From the NCBI GenBank assembly GCA_018780645.1, contig JADMJJ010000029.1:16164-80163 (forward strand): a stretch of DNA of 64,000 nucleotides, given 5' to 3'. The notes beneath the pieces are model-generated. The model ran no database searches. It was not told the origin of the DNA and was given only the letters and a program-made list of their open reading frames with translations. The DNA is from Burkholderiaceae bacterium. Its GTDB lineage: Bacteria > Pseudomonadota > Gammaproteobacteria > Burkholderiales > Burkholderiaceae_C. A program made the position numbers and the translations under genes. How positions within the stretch are numbered: the stretch's first letter is position 1; every line of letters begins with the position of its first letter. Shown one piece after another: positions 8,543 to 16,701 of this stretch.

Positions 8543-9502
8543 TTACTTGCGGTTGTCTATGGTGTTGAACAGCCGGCCCAGGCCTTCGACCTCGACCTCG
8601 GTGTTCTTGTAGTCGGCCAGGAAGGTTCCGATATTGCCCTTGGGGAACTTCTCGGTGCCCTTGCTGGCGGTGCCGCAGTGCACGCAGTCGCCCGGCTCCA
8701 TCGTGAACCAGATGTTCGCCTCGGCCAGCACCCGCTCGACGCTGAAGTGGTAGTTGGCGGTGCTGTCCTCGCAGTACATCTCGCCGTCCACATAGCCGCG
8801 CATCATCAAGTTGTTCGGGTTGACGATCTCGTCCTTGGTCGTGAGCCAGGGGCCCATCGCGGCAAAGGTGTCCGCCGCCTTCGAGCGCGAGTGATAGACG
8901 AAGTAGAGGTAGTTGTCTTCCGCACCGAACTTCTCGCGCCAGGCGAAATGGTGCGGGGCGGTGAACTTGGGGTCCATATTCAGCGCGATCGAATCCTCGC
9001 TGAACTTGATGCCGCTGGCGGTGATGTCATTGGTCAGCGTGTAGCCGAACACGTGGTCCATGATGCGGTCTTCCGGCACGTCCTTGGCCAGCTTGCTGAA
9101 CACCACCACCGGCTCGGGCTCGGGGATCGAACGGCCATGGCGCGGCAAGATCACGATGGGCTTGTTGTGGCCGGTCAGTGCCGAGCGGGCCTTGGTGAAG
9201 AACATCGGCGACTTCATCGGCTTGAAGGCGTTTTTGTTCAGGTTGTTGTTGTTGACGGCGCAACCGAGGATCTTCGACGCCTTGGGGTTGGGCGCCATCC
9301 AGTCGGTGGCGGCGTCCAGCGTGATGGCGGGGGCCTTGCCGGTGCGTGCAGCCTCAATCGCTGTGGCGGCCTTGTCCAGGCCGGCGTTGCCTGCCGTGAT
9401 CAGGTCTTCCATATCGTGCACAGGCACAGCGACGGCGGTGTTGTCGTCCAGACGGGCGATGACGGTAGGTTTGCCTTGCAGGCGGATGGTGCCGAGTTTC
9501 AT
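8543..9502 (-). CDS. Fumarylacetoacetate hydrolase (FAH) family protein 2
   Basis: A 319-residue FAH-superfamily protein. Metal-ligand positions are suggested by the EPEP segment near residue 128 and the TND near residue 157 (FGYTLTNDIT). The N-terminal domain carries an asparagine-rich stretch (AVNNNNLNKN) at the usual domain junction. The ATG is preceded by GGAG ten bases upstream. It lies 22 bp after the HpaB-type monooxygenase and 18 bp before the reductase, so the three are probably one transcript. A role in hydrolysing or isomerising a ring-cleavage product is likely; the specific reaction is not readable. Confidence 0.85.
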   Translation of the reverse strand: MKLGTIRLQGKPTVIARLDDNTAVAVPVHDMEDLITAGNAGLDKAATAIEAARTGKAPAITLDAATDWMAPNPKASKILGCAVNNNNLNKNAFKPMKSPMFFTKARSALTGHNKPIVILPRHGRSIPEPEPVVVFSKLAKDVPEDRIMDHVFGYTLTNDITASGIKFSEDSIALNMDPKFTAPHHFAWREKFGAEDNYLYFVYHSRSKAADTFAAMGPWLTTKDEIVNPNNLMMRGYVDGEMYCEDSTANYHFSVERVLAEANIWFTMEPGDCVHCGTASKGTEKFPKGNIGTFLADYKNTEVEVEGLGRLFNTIDNRK

Positions 9503-9524
9503 GTTCTTATCTCCAGAATGAGGG

Positions 9525-11000
9525 TCAGGCCTTGCCGGCCTTGGCTTGCAGATCGGCCAGCAGATCCTTGATGCGGCCGGTCAGTGCGTCCTTCGGGTAC
9601 TCGTTGTAGAGCAGGCCGGCCTTGCGCACCGGGTCGCCCTGGTAGTAGCGCTCGTACAGCGCCTGGCGGCCGGAGAAGGCCGAGATCGAGGCGTCGGCGG
9701 CCAGGCGCATCAGCGCGATGCGCTCGCCCGACTCCAGGGTCGAGGTGGCGAAATACTCCTGCACCAGCGGCGCGATGTCGCCACCGAGCTCGGCGTACGA
9801 GGGCACGCCGACCAGGCTGCCGGCACCAATCGTGCGCACCGTGTCAATCATCGTCGCGTAGCGGTCGTAGAAATGCAGCTGGGCGGCATGCAGCGGCCAC
9901 TTGCTCGGCGCGAAGGTGCCGTAGCCGGTGGCGCCGGACTGCTGCTCGGCCCGCTCCACCATCGCCTTCTGCATCTCGATGAAGATCAGCATCTCGGCCA
10001 GCTGGCCCTGCACATTCGGGAAGCCGTCGACCTTCACCGCCTTGGCCATATAGCAGGCCAGGCCGGCCATGAACTCGGCCTTGGCCAGCGCCCGTGTCAT
10101 CGTCTGGTGCGAGTAGTGCTCGGACAAAAACGTCTTCTTGTAGATCGCATTGCACATCGCCGGGTCGCGATAGACAAAGGTGCGCTCCCAGGGCACGAAC
10201 ACGTTCTCGAACACGATCACCGCATCGCCCTCGTCGTACTGCGACGACAGCGGATGGTCCAGGAAGTGGCCGGCGTTCTGCGGCACGACGCTGGGCCGGC
10301 TGATGATCTTCACGCCCGGTGCCGCCACCGGCGTGGTGAAGGCGAAGGCGTAGTCGGCGGCCGAGGCGTCATTGGCCACCACCACCGAGGGCATGACGAC
10401 GATCTCGTCGGCGAACTGGGCCAGCGTACCGACAAGGCGCATGCCATTGACATAGAAGCCGGCATCGGTCTCCTTGACCACCTTCAGCGCAATGTCCTTG
10501 ACCTGATCGAACACCGCCTTGCTGCGGTCCACCTGCGGATTGACCTGCACATGGGTCATGGCCAGGTCTTCGCGGCAGCAGCGTGCATAGAAGGCCTGGA
10601 CATTGCGTGCCAGCTCGCGGCCGCTGGCCGAGTTGTCGAACACCTCGCTGGCGGCGGCCAGGGCGGCCACGCCCAGGTTCATGAAGTCCGGCGTGCGGCC
10701 GAACATGCCGTAGGTGGCGTCGGCCACCAGCTTCAGCGCCTGGCCGCGGCGCTGCACATCGACCACCGAGCGCGGCTGCGCGTAGGAGGTGGCGATGCGC
10801 TCGTCGGTCGCCGGGTCCAGCGTGGTCAGCACGTCGCGGTAGCGCGGGTCGTGCTGCATGTCGTAGAGGGCCGCCACGCTCAGCGCGGCCGTGCCCAGGC
10901 GGGCGTCGTTGGTGACGTCCTTGACCAGATGGCCTTCCAGATAGACCTTTCGGTCGTCCCTCAGCCCTGCCAGGTATTGCGCGCCGGTTCTCAGTCCCAT
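9525..11000 (-). CDS. HpaB-type FADH2-dependent aromatic monooxygenase 1
   Basis: A 491-residue protein of the 4-hydroxyphenylacetate 3-monooxygenase large-component family (HpaB/HpaH, acyl-CoA dehydrogenase-like fold). It starts with the characteristic RTGAQYLAGLRDDRKVYLEG and holds QVNPQVDRSK near residue 156, typical of the group. Such enzymes ortho-hydroxylate phenols using FADH2 supplied by a separate flavin reductase. None is adjacent; the nearest candidate is at 39111. The start has GAGG nine bases upstream. It leads a minus-strand operon with FAH 2 and the reductase, divergent from the IclR gene. It is paralogous to the HpaB protein at 41353. Confidence 0.9.
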   Translation of the reverse strand: MGLRTGAQYLAGLRDDRKVYLEGHLVKDVTNDARLGTAALSVAALYDMQHDPRYRDVLTTLDPATDERIATSYAQPRSVVDVQRRGQALKLVADATYGMFGRTPDFMNLGVAALAAASEVFDNSASGRELARNVQAFYARCCREDLAMTHVQVNPQVDRSKAVFDQVKDIALKVVKETDAGFYVNGMRLVGTLAQFADEIVVMPSVVVANDASAADYAFAFTTPVAAPGVKIISRPSVVPQNAGHFLDHPLSSQYDEGDAVIVFENVFVPWERTFVYRDPAMCNAIYKKTFLSEHYSHQTMTRALAKAEFMAGLACYMAKAVKVDGFPNVQGQLAEMLIFIEMQKAMVERAEQQSGATGYGTFAPSKWPLHAAQLHFYDRYATMIDTVRTIGAGSLVGVPSYAELGGDIAPLVQEYFATSTLESGERIALMRLAADASISAFSGRQALYERYYQGDPVRKAGLLYNEYPKDALTGRIKDLLADLQAKAGKA

Positions 11001-11084
11001 GAATCAGTCCTCATCATCAAGCCACTAGGGGTGCGTCGTTCGGCGTATCTGCCTGCCATTGTTGTCTCGCTAAACGTGACGCGG

Positions 11085-11099
11085 TATCGCATAGTAGTT
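11085..11099. promoter_or_regulatory. Candidate IclR-type operator (copy 2) between hpaB and iclR
   Basis: The 15-mer TATCGCATAGTAGTT in the hpaB/iclR gap matches the 15-mer at 5782-5796 at 13 of 15 positions and shares its TAT-CGY-ATA palindromic core. Its position between the regulator gene and the operon it faces suits an autoregulatory IclR operator. Not demonstrated. Confidence 0.4.
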
Positions 11100-11167
11100 G
11101 TTTGATTCATATCAGATCGATCCGTGTTTACCCTATATTCACGGGCCGAGGCGCGATTGCACCCAGA

Positions 11168-12001
11168 ATGGAGTCCGTCGCAAACCCCGAGATCAACGTG
11201 CCCTCCAGCCCCCCGACAGAAGCCGCCGAAGAAGCCCCCAGCTCAGCGCCCGCGCGCTCCTCCACCGTGCAAAGCGTCGAGGTGGCGGTGCAGATCCTGG
11301 AAGCGATTGCTGAGAGCGGCGGCGCGGTACGCGTGACCGAGCTGTCCCGCGTGCTGCACATGACCAAGGCGCGGGTGTCGCGCCATCTGCAGACCCTGCT
11401 GAGCCTGGGACTGGTCGAGAAGTCGGCCGGCGTCGAGGGCTATACCTTTGGCTGGAAGCTGATGCAGCTGGGCCGCGCCGCGGTGCGCGACCGCACCATC
11501 ACCGAGCTGGCCAAGCCGCATCTGATGGCGCTGCGCGACACGGTGGGCCAGACGGTGATCCTGTCGCTGCCGTCCAAGGATGGCAGCGTGGTGGTGCTCT
11601 GCGTCGAGAGCCACCAGGGTGCCTCGGTGGCCGTGCGGCCGGGCACGTTTCTGGAGTATCCGAAGTCACCGGCCGCGCGGCTGGCCGTGGCCTTGGCGGG
11701 CGACGCCGCCAAATCACTGGCCGGCAAGCGCGGCGCCAAAGATCCCCATGCCGCGGCGGCGCTGGCCTCGCTGGCCAGGCTCAACGAGGTCGGCGCCGAC
11801 TATGAGTTGGACACCCAGGGCACCGGCCTGGGCGGTGTCGCCGCCCCGGTGTTCGACGACAGCGACAAGCTGGCCGGCGTGGTCTCGCTGGTCATGCCCA
11901 CGCGTTTTGTCACGCCGGCGCCGAGCGCCGAGATGCTGGCCGCGCTGAAGGCCTGCGTCGAGGCGATCGAGGCCGAATACAAGCGCGGCGGGCCTGGCTG
12001 A
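11168..12001 (+). CDS. IclR-family transcriptional regulator
   Basis: A 277-residue IclR-type regulator. After a low-complexity Pro/Ala/Ser-rich leader of about 35 residues, the winged HTH runs from about residue 38 to 95 (VRVTELSRVLHMTKARVSRH), followed by the effector-binding GAF-like domain to the end. The ATG at 11168 is chosen; an in-frame TTG at 11102 would add 22 unlikely residues, and neither has a strong ribosome site. IclR proteins commonly control aromatic-acid catabolism. It is divergent from the hpaB operon, and a 15-bp motif in the shared promoter recurs upstream of the dioxygenase and FAH 1 genes, suggesting one regulon. Confidence 0.88.
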   Translation: MESVANPEINVPSSPPTEAAEEAPSSAPARSSTVQSVEVAVQILEAIAESGGAVRVTELSRVLHMTKARVSRHLQTLLSLGLVEKSAGVEGYTFGWKLMQLGRAAVRDRTITELAKPHLMALRDTVGQTVILSLPSKDGSVVVLCVESHQGASVAVRPGTFLEYPKSPAARLAVALAGDAAKSLAGKRGAKDPHAAAALASLARLNEVGADYELDTQGTGLGGVAAPVFDDSDKLAGVVSLVMPTRFVTPAPSAEMLAALKACVEAIEAEYKRGGPG

Positions 12002-12005
12002 TTCC

Positions 12006-12827
12006 TCAGTCCAGATAGCCCAGGTCTTTCAACGCCGCCCGCACGATGGGCTCGCGCTGCTGGGCCAGCTCGTCGCGCGGCAGATCGATGTTCAGCGCGA
12101 AGTAGGTCAGGCGCTCACCGCGCTCCAGCCAGCCGACGAACCAGCCCAGGGCCGGGTCCTTGTCATTGCTGACCCAGCCGGTCTTGGCATAGAGGCGGTA
12201 GCCGGGGCCGCTGTCGCGCAGCATCAGGCGGCGCGCCGCGGCCTCGGTGCGGGCCGAGATCGGCAGCCGGCCCTCGTTGAAGCGGCGCAGGAAGTCGATC
12301 TGTTCCACAGCCGAGATGCGCAGATCACCATCGAGCCAGAAGCCGTCCACCTTGGGGCCGGCCACCGCATTGCCGTAGCGGAAGTCGCGCAGATACTGCT
12401 GCATGCGCGCCTGCCCCACCGTGCGGGCGATGTGCTGGTGCACCCAGACGGCCGAGACCTTGAAGGCCGAGGTCAGGGTCTGGTCGCGGTTCCAGTCCTT
12501 CAGCCAGCGCTCCTTGCCGTCCCAGGCAAAGACCTGGTTCTCGTCGGCGGCCACGCCGGACTCCAGCGCGATCAGGCTGTTCGGTATCTTGAAGGTCGAG
12601 GCCGGAAGGAAGCGCTCGATGGCGCGCTTCGAATCAGCGGCGATCCAGCGTCTATCCTGGCTGTCGAGCACCACCAGCGTGCCGGTGGCGCCGCGCGCCT
12701 TGAAGTGCTGCAACAGGGCGGGCCGGTCGTCCCAGGCCTCACGTTGATCGGCCGGCCCGGCATGGCTGGGTTTGCAGCCGCCGAGGACCAGCAGCAGCGC
12801 AGCGAACAAGGGGCGAATGAAGGTCAT
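12006..12827 (-). CDS. Class D (OXA-type) beta-lactamase
   Basis: A 273-residue serine beta-lactamase of class D. All signature motifs are present in order: the active-site STFK (ASTFKIPNSLIALE near residue 77), S-x-V as SAV near residue 124, YGN near residue 151, WFVGW near residue 230 and KTG near residue 216. The N-terminus is a signal peptide with a lipobox-like LVLGGC, so it may be a periplasmic lipoprotein. It converges on the IclR gene with a 4-bp gap and lies 68 bp downstream of the 485-aa unknown gene. No integron or insertion sequence flanks it, so it looks like a resident chromosomal enzyme. Spectrum cannot be predicted. Confidence 0.92.
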   Translation of the reverse strand: MTFIRPLFAALLLVLGGCKPSHAGPADQREAWDDRPALLQHFKARGATGTLVVLDSQDRRWIAADSKRAIERFLPASTFKIPNSLIALESGVAADENQVFAWDGKERWLKDWNRDQTLTSAFKVSAVWVHQHIARTVGQARMQQYLRDFRYGNAVAGPKVDGFWLDGDLRISAVEQIDFLRRFNEGRLPISARTEAAARRLMLRDSGPGYRLYAKTGWVSNDKDPALGWFVGWLERGERLTYFALNIDLPRDELAQQREPIVRAALKDLGYLD

Positions 12828-12862
12828 GGCATCTCACTGAAGTTGGGGATATCCAGTGTCAG

Positions 12863-12887
12863 CGGCGCGGCCATTTCCGCCGCGCCG
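12863..12887. terminator. GC-rich hairpin between the 485-aa gene and the beta-lactamase
   Basis: CGGCGCGG at 12863-12870 pairs with CCGCGCCG at 12880-12887. It lies just past the stop of the 485-aa gene on the minus strand and upstream of the beta-lactamase. There is no U-run, so it could be a transcript-stabilising or partial terminator structure rather than a classical terminator. Confidence 0.4.
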
Positions 12888-12895
12888 ATCTGGCG

Positions 12896-14353
12896 TTACG
12901 CCTGTTGCCCGCGCTCGGCATTCAGGCGGGCCTGCAGCGCATCGGCCTCGCGGCCATAGGCCTGGCGCGCCGCCTCATCGCGCAGCTTGCGGCTCAGATG
13001 CCTGACCCGGTCGCACAGCTCCAGCGCGGCAAACACGTCGCCCTCGCGCGCGGCATGCTGGGCCCACATCAGGAAGAAGGCACTGCGCTGCGCCGCCGGA
13101 ATCTGCGAATGCACGGCGCGACAGGCGGCCCAGCGGCGCGCGGCCAGGTCGGCGAAGCTGCTGCCCGGCAGCGTCTGACCCTGGGCGGCGGCCAATGCGG
13201 AGACCTCGCCGAAATCCAGCGGCATGGCCATGCGCAACAGGAAGACCGCGTTCAGCAGGGAGCTGGCGCCCAGCTGCCAGCGTGCGCAGACGGCATCACT
13301 GAGCAGCAGCCAGCCCAGCGCATCGCGCAGATCCTGGCCCGCGCCGCCGGCCAGCCCCGCTTCCAGCAACTGCGCCAGCGCATTGGCCAGATTGGCCGCA
13401 GCGATCTGCAGCGCGTCCGGCAGACCAGCCAGCGAGGCACAGCGCAGCGCCTCGGCCAGGCAGGCCAGCGCCTCACCGGCCTGGGTGCGGCTCTGCCCCG
13501 CGATGGCCAGCTCGCGCAGCACCAGGCCGCGCAGATTCAGGTATTCGCCGCGCAGGCCCATGTCCCAGGCCAGGGCCTGTTCGCCCACCTGCTCCAGATG
13601 CTCCAGCCGCTGTAGCGCGGCGCCGGCCTGGCCCAGGCTGCCATAGCAATGCCAGGCCTCCAGCACCTGAAGGCGCAGGCCCAGCTGGGCACGGGCCTGG
13701 GCAGGCATGCGCGCCTGGCGCAGGCTGGCACCGAGCTCGCGCAGCTCGTCCTGCAAGGTGGCCCAGTCGCCCAGGCGCCGGGCGATGCGGGCTCGGCGCA
13801 GGCCAAGTGTGACGGCTGCCATTGCATCATCGGCAGGCAGATGGGCGGCGGCCTCCTGCAGGGCCAGCCGGGCCGGATAGAGCTCGCCGCGGTCGAGCAG
13901 ATAGTCGGCCCGCGCCAGTCCTTCGACGCAGGCCAGCGGCAACATGGCCGGGGCCGCCGGTCGGTGCGGCGCTTCGCGGGCCTGGCCCAGCAGCGCGGCT
14001 AGGCTGGCGGGCGTGACCGGCTGGCCGTCGATCAGGAACTCGCACCGAGCCAGCCGCCCGGCGTCCAGCCAGAACGGCCCGCTGCTGCGCGCCTCGGCCT
14101 CAATCAGCCCGGCCAGCGGCGTGGCCTCCAGCCGCTGCAGCAGCCGCCACGCTTGAGTGCGGTGCAGCTCGGCCAGGCCGGCGATGCGCTCGCGCAGATC
14201 GACACGGCTGCAGGCCGAGCGCGGCGTGGCCAGGCCTTCGGCATGGGCTTGCAGCAGCGCAGCCAGCAGGCGCGACAACAGGCTGCCGCGCAGCAGCAGC
14301 GCATCGATTTGCAGGGCCTCGGGGCGCAGATGAACCTGGATCACGGGAGCCAT
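12896..14353 (-). CDS. Conserved-looking 485-aa protein of unknown function, helical-repeat character
   Basis: I do not recognise this protein. It is 485 residues, rich in alanine, leucine and arginine, with no signal peptide and no obvious membrane span. From about residue 150 onward it shows a run of short alternating helices with A/L/R spacing suggestive of TPR-like repeats, and it ends in a charged helix (DEAARQAYGREADALQARL). The N-terminal 120 residues include a possible winged-helix-like segment (RTQAWRLLQRLEATPLAGL), so a TPR-containing regulator is conceivable but unproven. It lies 81 bp downstream of the TonB receptor on the same strand and upstream of the beta-lactamase. Confidence 0.6.
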   Translation of the reverse strand: MAPVIQVHLRPEALQIDALLLRGSLLSRLLAALLQAHAEGLATPRSACSRVDLRERIAGLAELHRTQAWRLLQRLEATPLAGLIEAEARSSGPFWLDAGRLARCEFLIDGQPVTPASLAALLGQAREAPHRPAAPAMLPLACVEGLARADYLLDRGELYPARLALQEAAAHLPADDAMAAVTLGLRRARIARRLGDWATLQDELRELGASLRQARMPAQARAQLGLRLQVLEAWHCYGSLGQAGAALQRLEHLEQVGEQALAWDMGLRGEYLNLRGLVLRELAIAGQSRTQAGEALACLAEALRCASLAGLPDALQIAAANLANALAQLLEAGLAGGAGQDLRDALGWLLLSDAVCARWQLGASSLLNAVFLLRMAMPLDFGEVSALAAAQGQTLPGSSFADLAARRWAACRAVHSQIPAAQRSAFFLMWAQHAAREGDVFAALELCDRVRHLSRKLRDEAARQAYGREADALQARLNAERGQQA

Positions 14354-14434
14354 CGGAGAGTGGGGCCCGATTGTCGCCGCTGCCGGCGCACGCCCGGCCG
14401 CGGCGCCGCGGTAACAGCCGTTACGCCGCCGGCG

Positions 14435-16609
14435 CTACAAGGCACGTTCCAGGGTCAGGCGAACGCCGGCCGCGGTGCGCAAGGTGTCGCTCAGCAGGTG
14501 CTCACGCCCGCCCTCCAGCACGCGCCGATCGGCCACCTGATCGGGGTGCAGCAGATTGCTCAGCGCCAGCCGCCACTGGGTCTGGGCATTGGCCTTCCAG
14601 TGCAGATAGACGTCCAGCGTGCGGCGGTCCGAGCTGTCGGCGAAGCGGGTCAGCGACAGCCGCTGCGGGCCGCCGGCCTGGTAGTTGAAGTTGCCGCCCC
14701 AGCTGAAGGCCGAGCCCGCCGGGCGATGGTCCAGGCCCAGGCTCAGGCTCAGCGGCGTCTGCTGGGCCAGCCGGTTGTCGGGCCCGGGCACGGCCGCCAC
14801 GCGCGAGCGGTTGAGGGCCAGATTGCCGCGCAGGTCCAGCGCCGGCGCGCCGGCCAGCAGCTGGGGCAGGCTCAGGCGCGCTTCCAGGTCCACGCCTTGC
14901 ACCCAGGCGATGCCGCTGTTGGAGCGGCGCAGCACCCAGGCGCCCTGCTGCTGGAACAGCTCATCGACGATGACATGCTCGATGCGCTTCAGATAGGCGC
15001 TGACCGTGAGCTGGCTGCCCTTGGCCAGCGGATGCTCCCAGGCCGCGTCCAGCCCCCAGGCCAGCTCCGGCCGCAGCGCAGGATTGCCCTGCAGATCGGG
15101 CGTGGTGGCGCTGTTGTTGTTGGCGACGAAGCGGCGCGGCATCAGCTCGCGCGGCGTTGGCGCCTTGTAGCTGCGCGCCAGGCCCAGGCGGATCTGATCC
15201 TTGCTGCCGGGCAGGCGCCAGCGGGCCTGCAGCGCTGGGCTGAACACGCTGGAGCGGCTGTTCACGCCCTCGAACACATTGCCCTCGCTGATCGTCTGCA
15301 AACCCTCCCAGCGCAGGCCCAGTGTCGCCGTCCAGGCCGGGCTCAGCGCCCATTCGTCCTGCACGAACATCGCCAGGCGGCGGATGCGGGCGTCGTAGAT
15401 CTCGTCCAGGTTCTCCACCGGCAGGCCGCCGGGCAGCGGCTGCTCGCGTTGCAGGCGGTCCTCGCTGCGGCGGTTCTCCTCGGCATCCCAGCCCAGGCTC
15501 AGCGTGTGATCCTCGCGCCAGGGCTTGCGCAGGCGCCCCGACAGGGTCAGCCCCTGATCGACGGCCAGCGACAGCACCTGGGCATCGCGTATCCAGCGCG
15601 GCTCGTAGTTGTAGCCGCGGAAGTCGGCGGTCGAGTCGCGGGTCTGCCGGGTCAGGCCCAGCTTCAGCTCCCATTTCGTGCCATCGTCCTCGCTCAGCGC
15701 CCAGTTCAGGCGGCTGCGCAGCTGCAGACTACGCACGGCGAAGTACAGGCCGTTGTCGGCAAACTGCGGCAGCTCGCCGAGCTGGCTGTCGCGATAGTCG
15801 ATGGCGGCGACGCGCGAGTTCGAGATGCGCAGCAAGTGGTCGGTGCTCAGGGTCTGGTTCGGCGTCAGGGTCCAGCTCGCCTGCGGCGTGAGGCTCAGCC
15901 GGGTGCTGCGCTCGGACTCCTGCTTGTCGGTCGTGTAGGCCTGCAGCGGCCGGCCATCGGCGTCCAGACTGCGCTGCTCCATCCACATCGGCCAGCGCTG
16001 GCGCTCGCGGCTCAGGCCGATGCCCAGCCCCCAGGCCAAGGCCCCATCACGGTCACCGAGCTGCAGATCGCCGCTGAACGTGGGCTGGCCCAGCTGCGTG
16101 GCAGCGCCCAGCTTGGCACTGCGCTGGCCGCTGCGGGGCGCGCGCCGCAGAACGATATTGATGCTGCCGGCGATCGCCAGGCTGCTTTGCTCGACCGAGG
16201 CGCTGCGCGCGATCTCGACCCGCTCGATCAGCTCCGGCGACAGGCTCTCTAGCGAGAACCCCGGCGGCACCGGCTCGCCATTGAGCAGCAGCTGGGTGTA
16301 GCCCCCACCCAGGCCAGACATGCGGATCTCGGTGCCCCGCCCGCCGCTGCCCAGCACCGTGATGCCGGGCACGCGCTGCAGCGCATCGGCCAGCCGGGTG
16401 TCGCCCTGGCGCAGCAGCTCCTCGCGGCCCAGCACCTGCATCGCGCCAACGGCATTGCGCCGCGCCTGTGCGACGGCATCGCCCTGCACCTCGACGCGCT
16501 GCAGCTGCGCCGGCCCCTGGCCTGCCTCCTGGGCCACTGCCGGCCCGCTCACCATCATCACCACCATCGGGGCCCAGACCGCACCCCGTACTGCCACTGC
16601 TCTGCTCAC
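14435..16609 (-). CDS. TonB-dependent outer-membrane receptor
   Basis: A 724-residue TonB-dependent receptor. A signal peptide (cleavage after AVA) is followed by a plug domain at about residues 45-160 with RLADALQRVPGITVLG and a long beta-barrel. The C-terminus ends in alternating beta-strand residues (GVRLTLERAL) but in leucine rather than the usual phenylalanine. The start is a GTG with GGGAG upstream. Such proteins import siderophores, vitamins, sugars or oligomers; nothing here fixes the ligand. The plug and barrel style resembles siderophore/colicin-type receptors. No adjacent FecIR-type regulator is present. The next gene downstream is the 485-aa unknown protein. Confidence 0.9.
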   Translation of the reverse strand: MSRAVAVRGAVWAPMVVMMVSGPAVAQEAGQGPAQLQRVEVQGDAVAQARRNAVGAMQVLGREELLRQGDTRLADALQRVPGITVLGSGGRGTEIRMSGLGGGYTQLLLNGEPVPPGFSLESLSPELIERVEIARSASVEQSSLAIAGSINIVLRRAPRSGQRSAKLGAATQLGQPTFSGDLQLGDRDGALAWGLGIGLSRERQRWPMWMEQRSLDADGRPLQAYTTDKQESERSTRLSLTPQASWTLTPNQTLSTDHLLRISNSRVAAIDYRDSQLGELPQFADNGLYFAVRSLQLRSRLNWALSEDDGTKWELKLGLTRQTRDSTADFRGYNYEPRWIRDAQVLSLAVDQGLTLSGRLRKPWREDHTLSLGWDAEENRRSEDRLQREQPLPGGLPVENLDEIYDARIRRLAMFVQDEWALSPAWTATLGLRWEGLQTISEGNVFEGVNSRSSVFSPALQARWRLPGSKDQIRLGLARSYKAPTPRELMPRRFVANNNSATTPDLQGNPALRPELAWGLDAAWEHPLAKGSQLTVSAYLKRIEHVIVDELFQQQGAWVLRRSNSGIAWVQGVDLEARLSLPQLLAGAPALDLRGNLALNRSRVAAVPGPDNRLAQQTPLSLSLGLDHRPAGSAFSWGGNFNYQAGGPQRLSLTRFADSSDRRTLDVYLHWKANAQTQWRLALSNLLHPDQVADRRVLEGGREHLLSDTLRTAAGVRLTLERAL

Positions 16610-16701
16610 GCCCGCTCCCGCCCTGAGGGCTCATCGAAGGGACGCGATTCGACCTTCATCGCCTACAGTTGTCAATCTTGATCAACTCAATCAATGTATC
16701 G

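Noticed and set aside
8543..11000. A complete homoprotocatechuate (hpa/hpc) meta-cleavage operon
   Set aside because: HpaB-like, FAH-like and extradiol genes are present, but the semialdehyde dehydrogenase, isomerase, hydratase and aldolase of that pathway are not, so the pathway name is not assigned.
11102..11167. N-terminal extension of the IclR protein from a TTG at 11102
   Set aside because: It would place coding sequence over the candidate promoter region, and the extra residues have no IclR similarity.
12006..12827. The beta-lactamase as a recently acquired resistance gene
   Set aside because: No integron attC-like site, transposase or composition break was seen around it.
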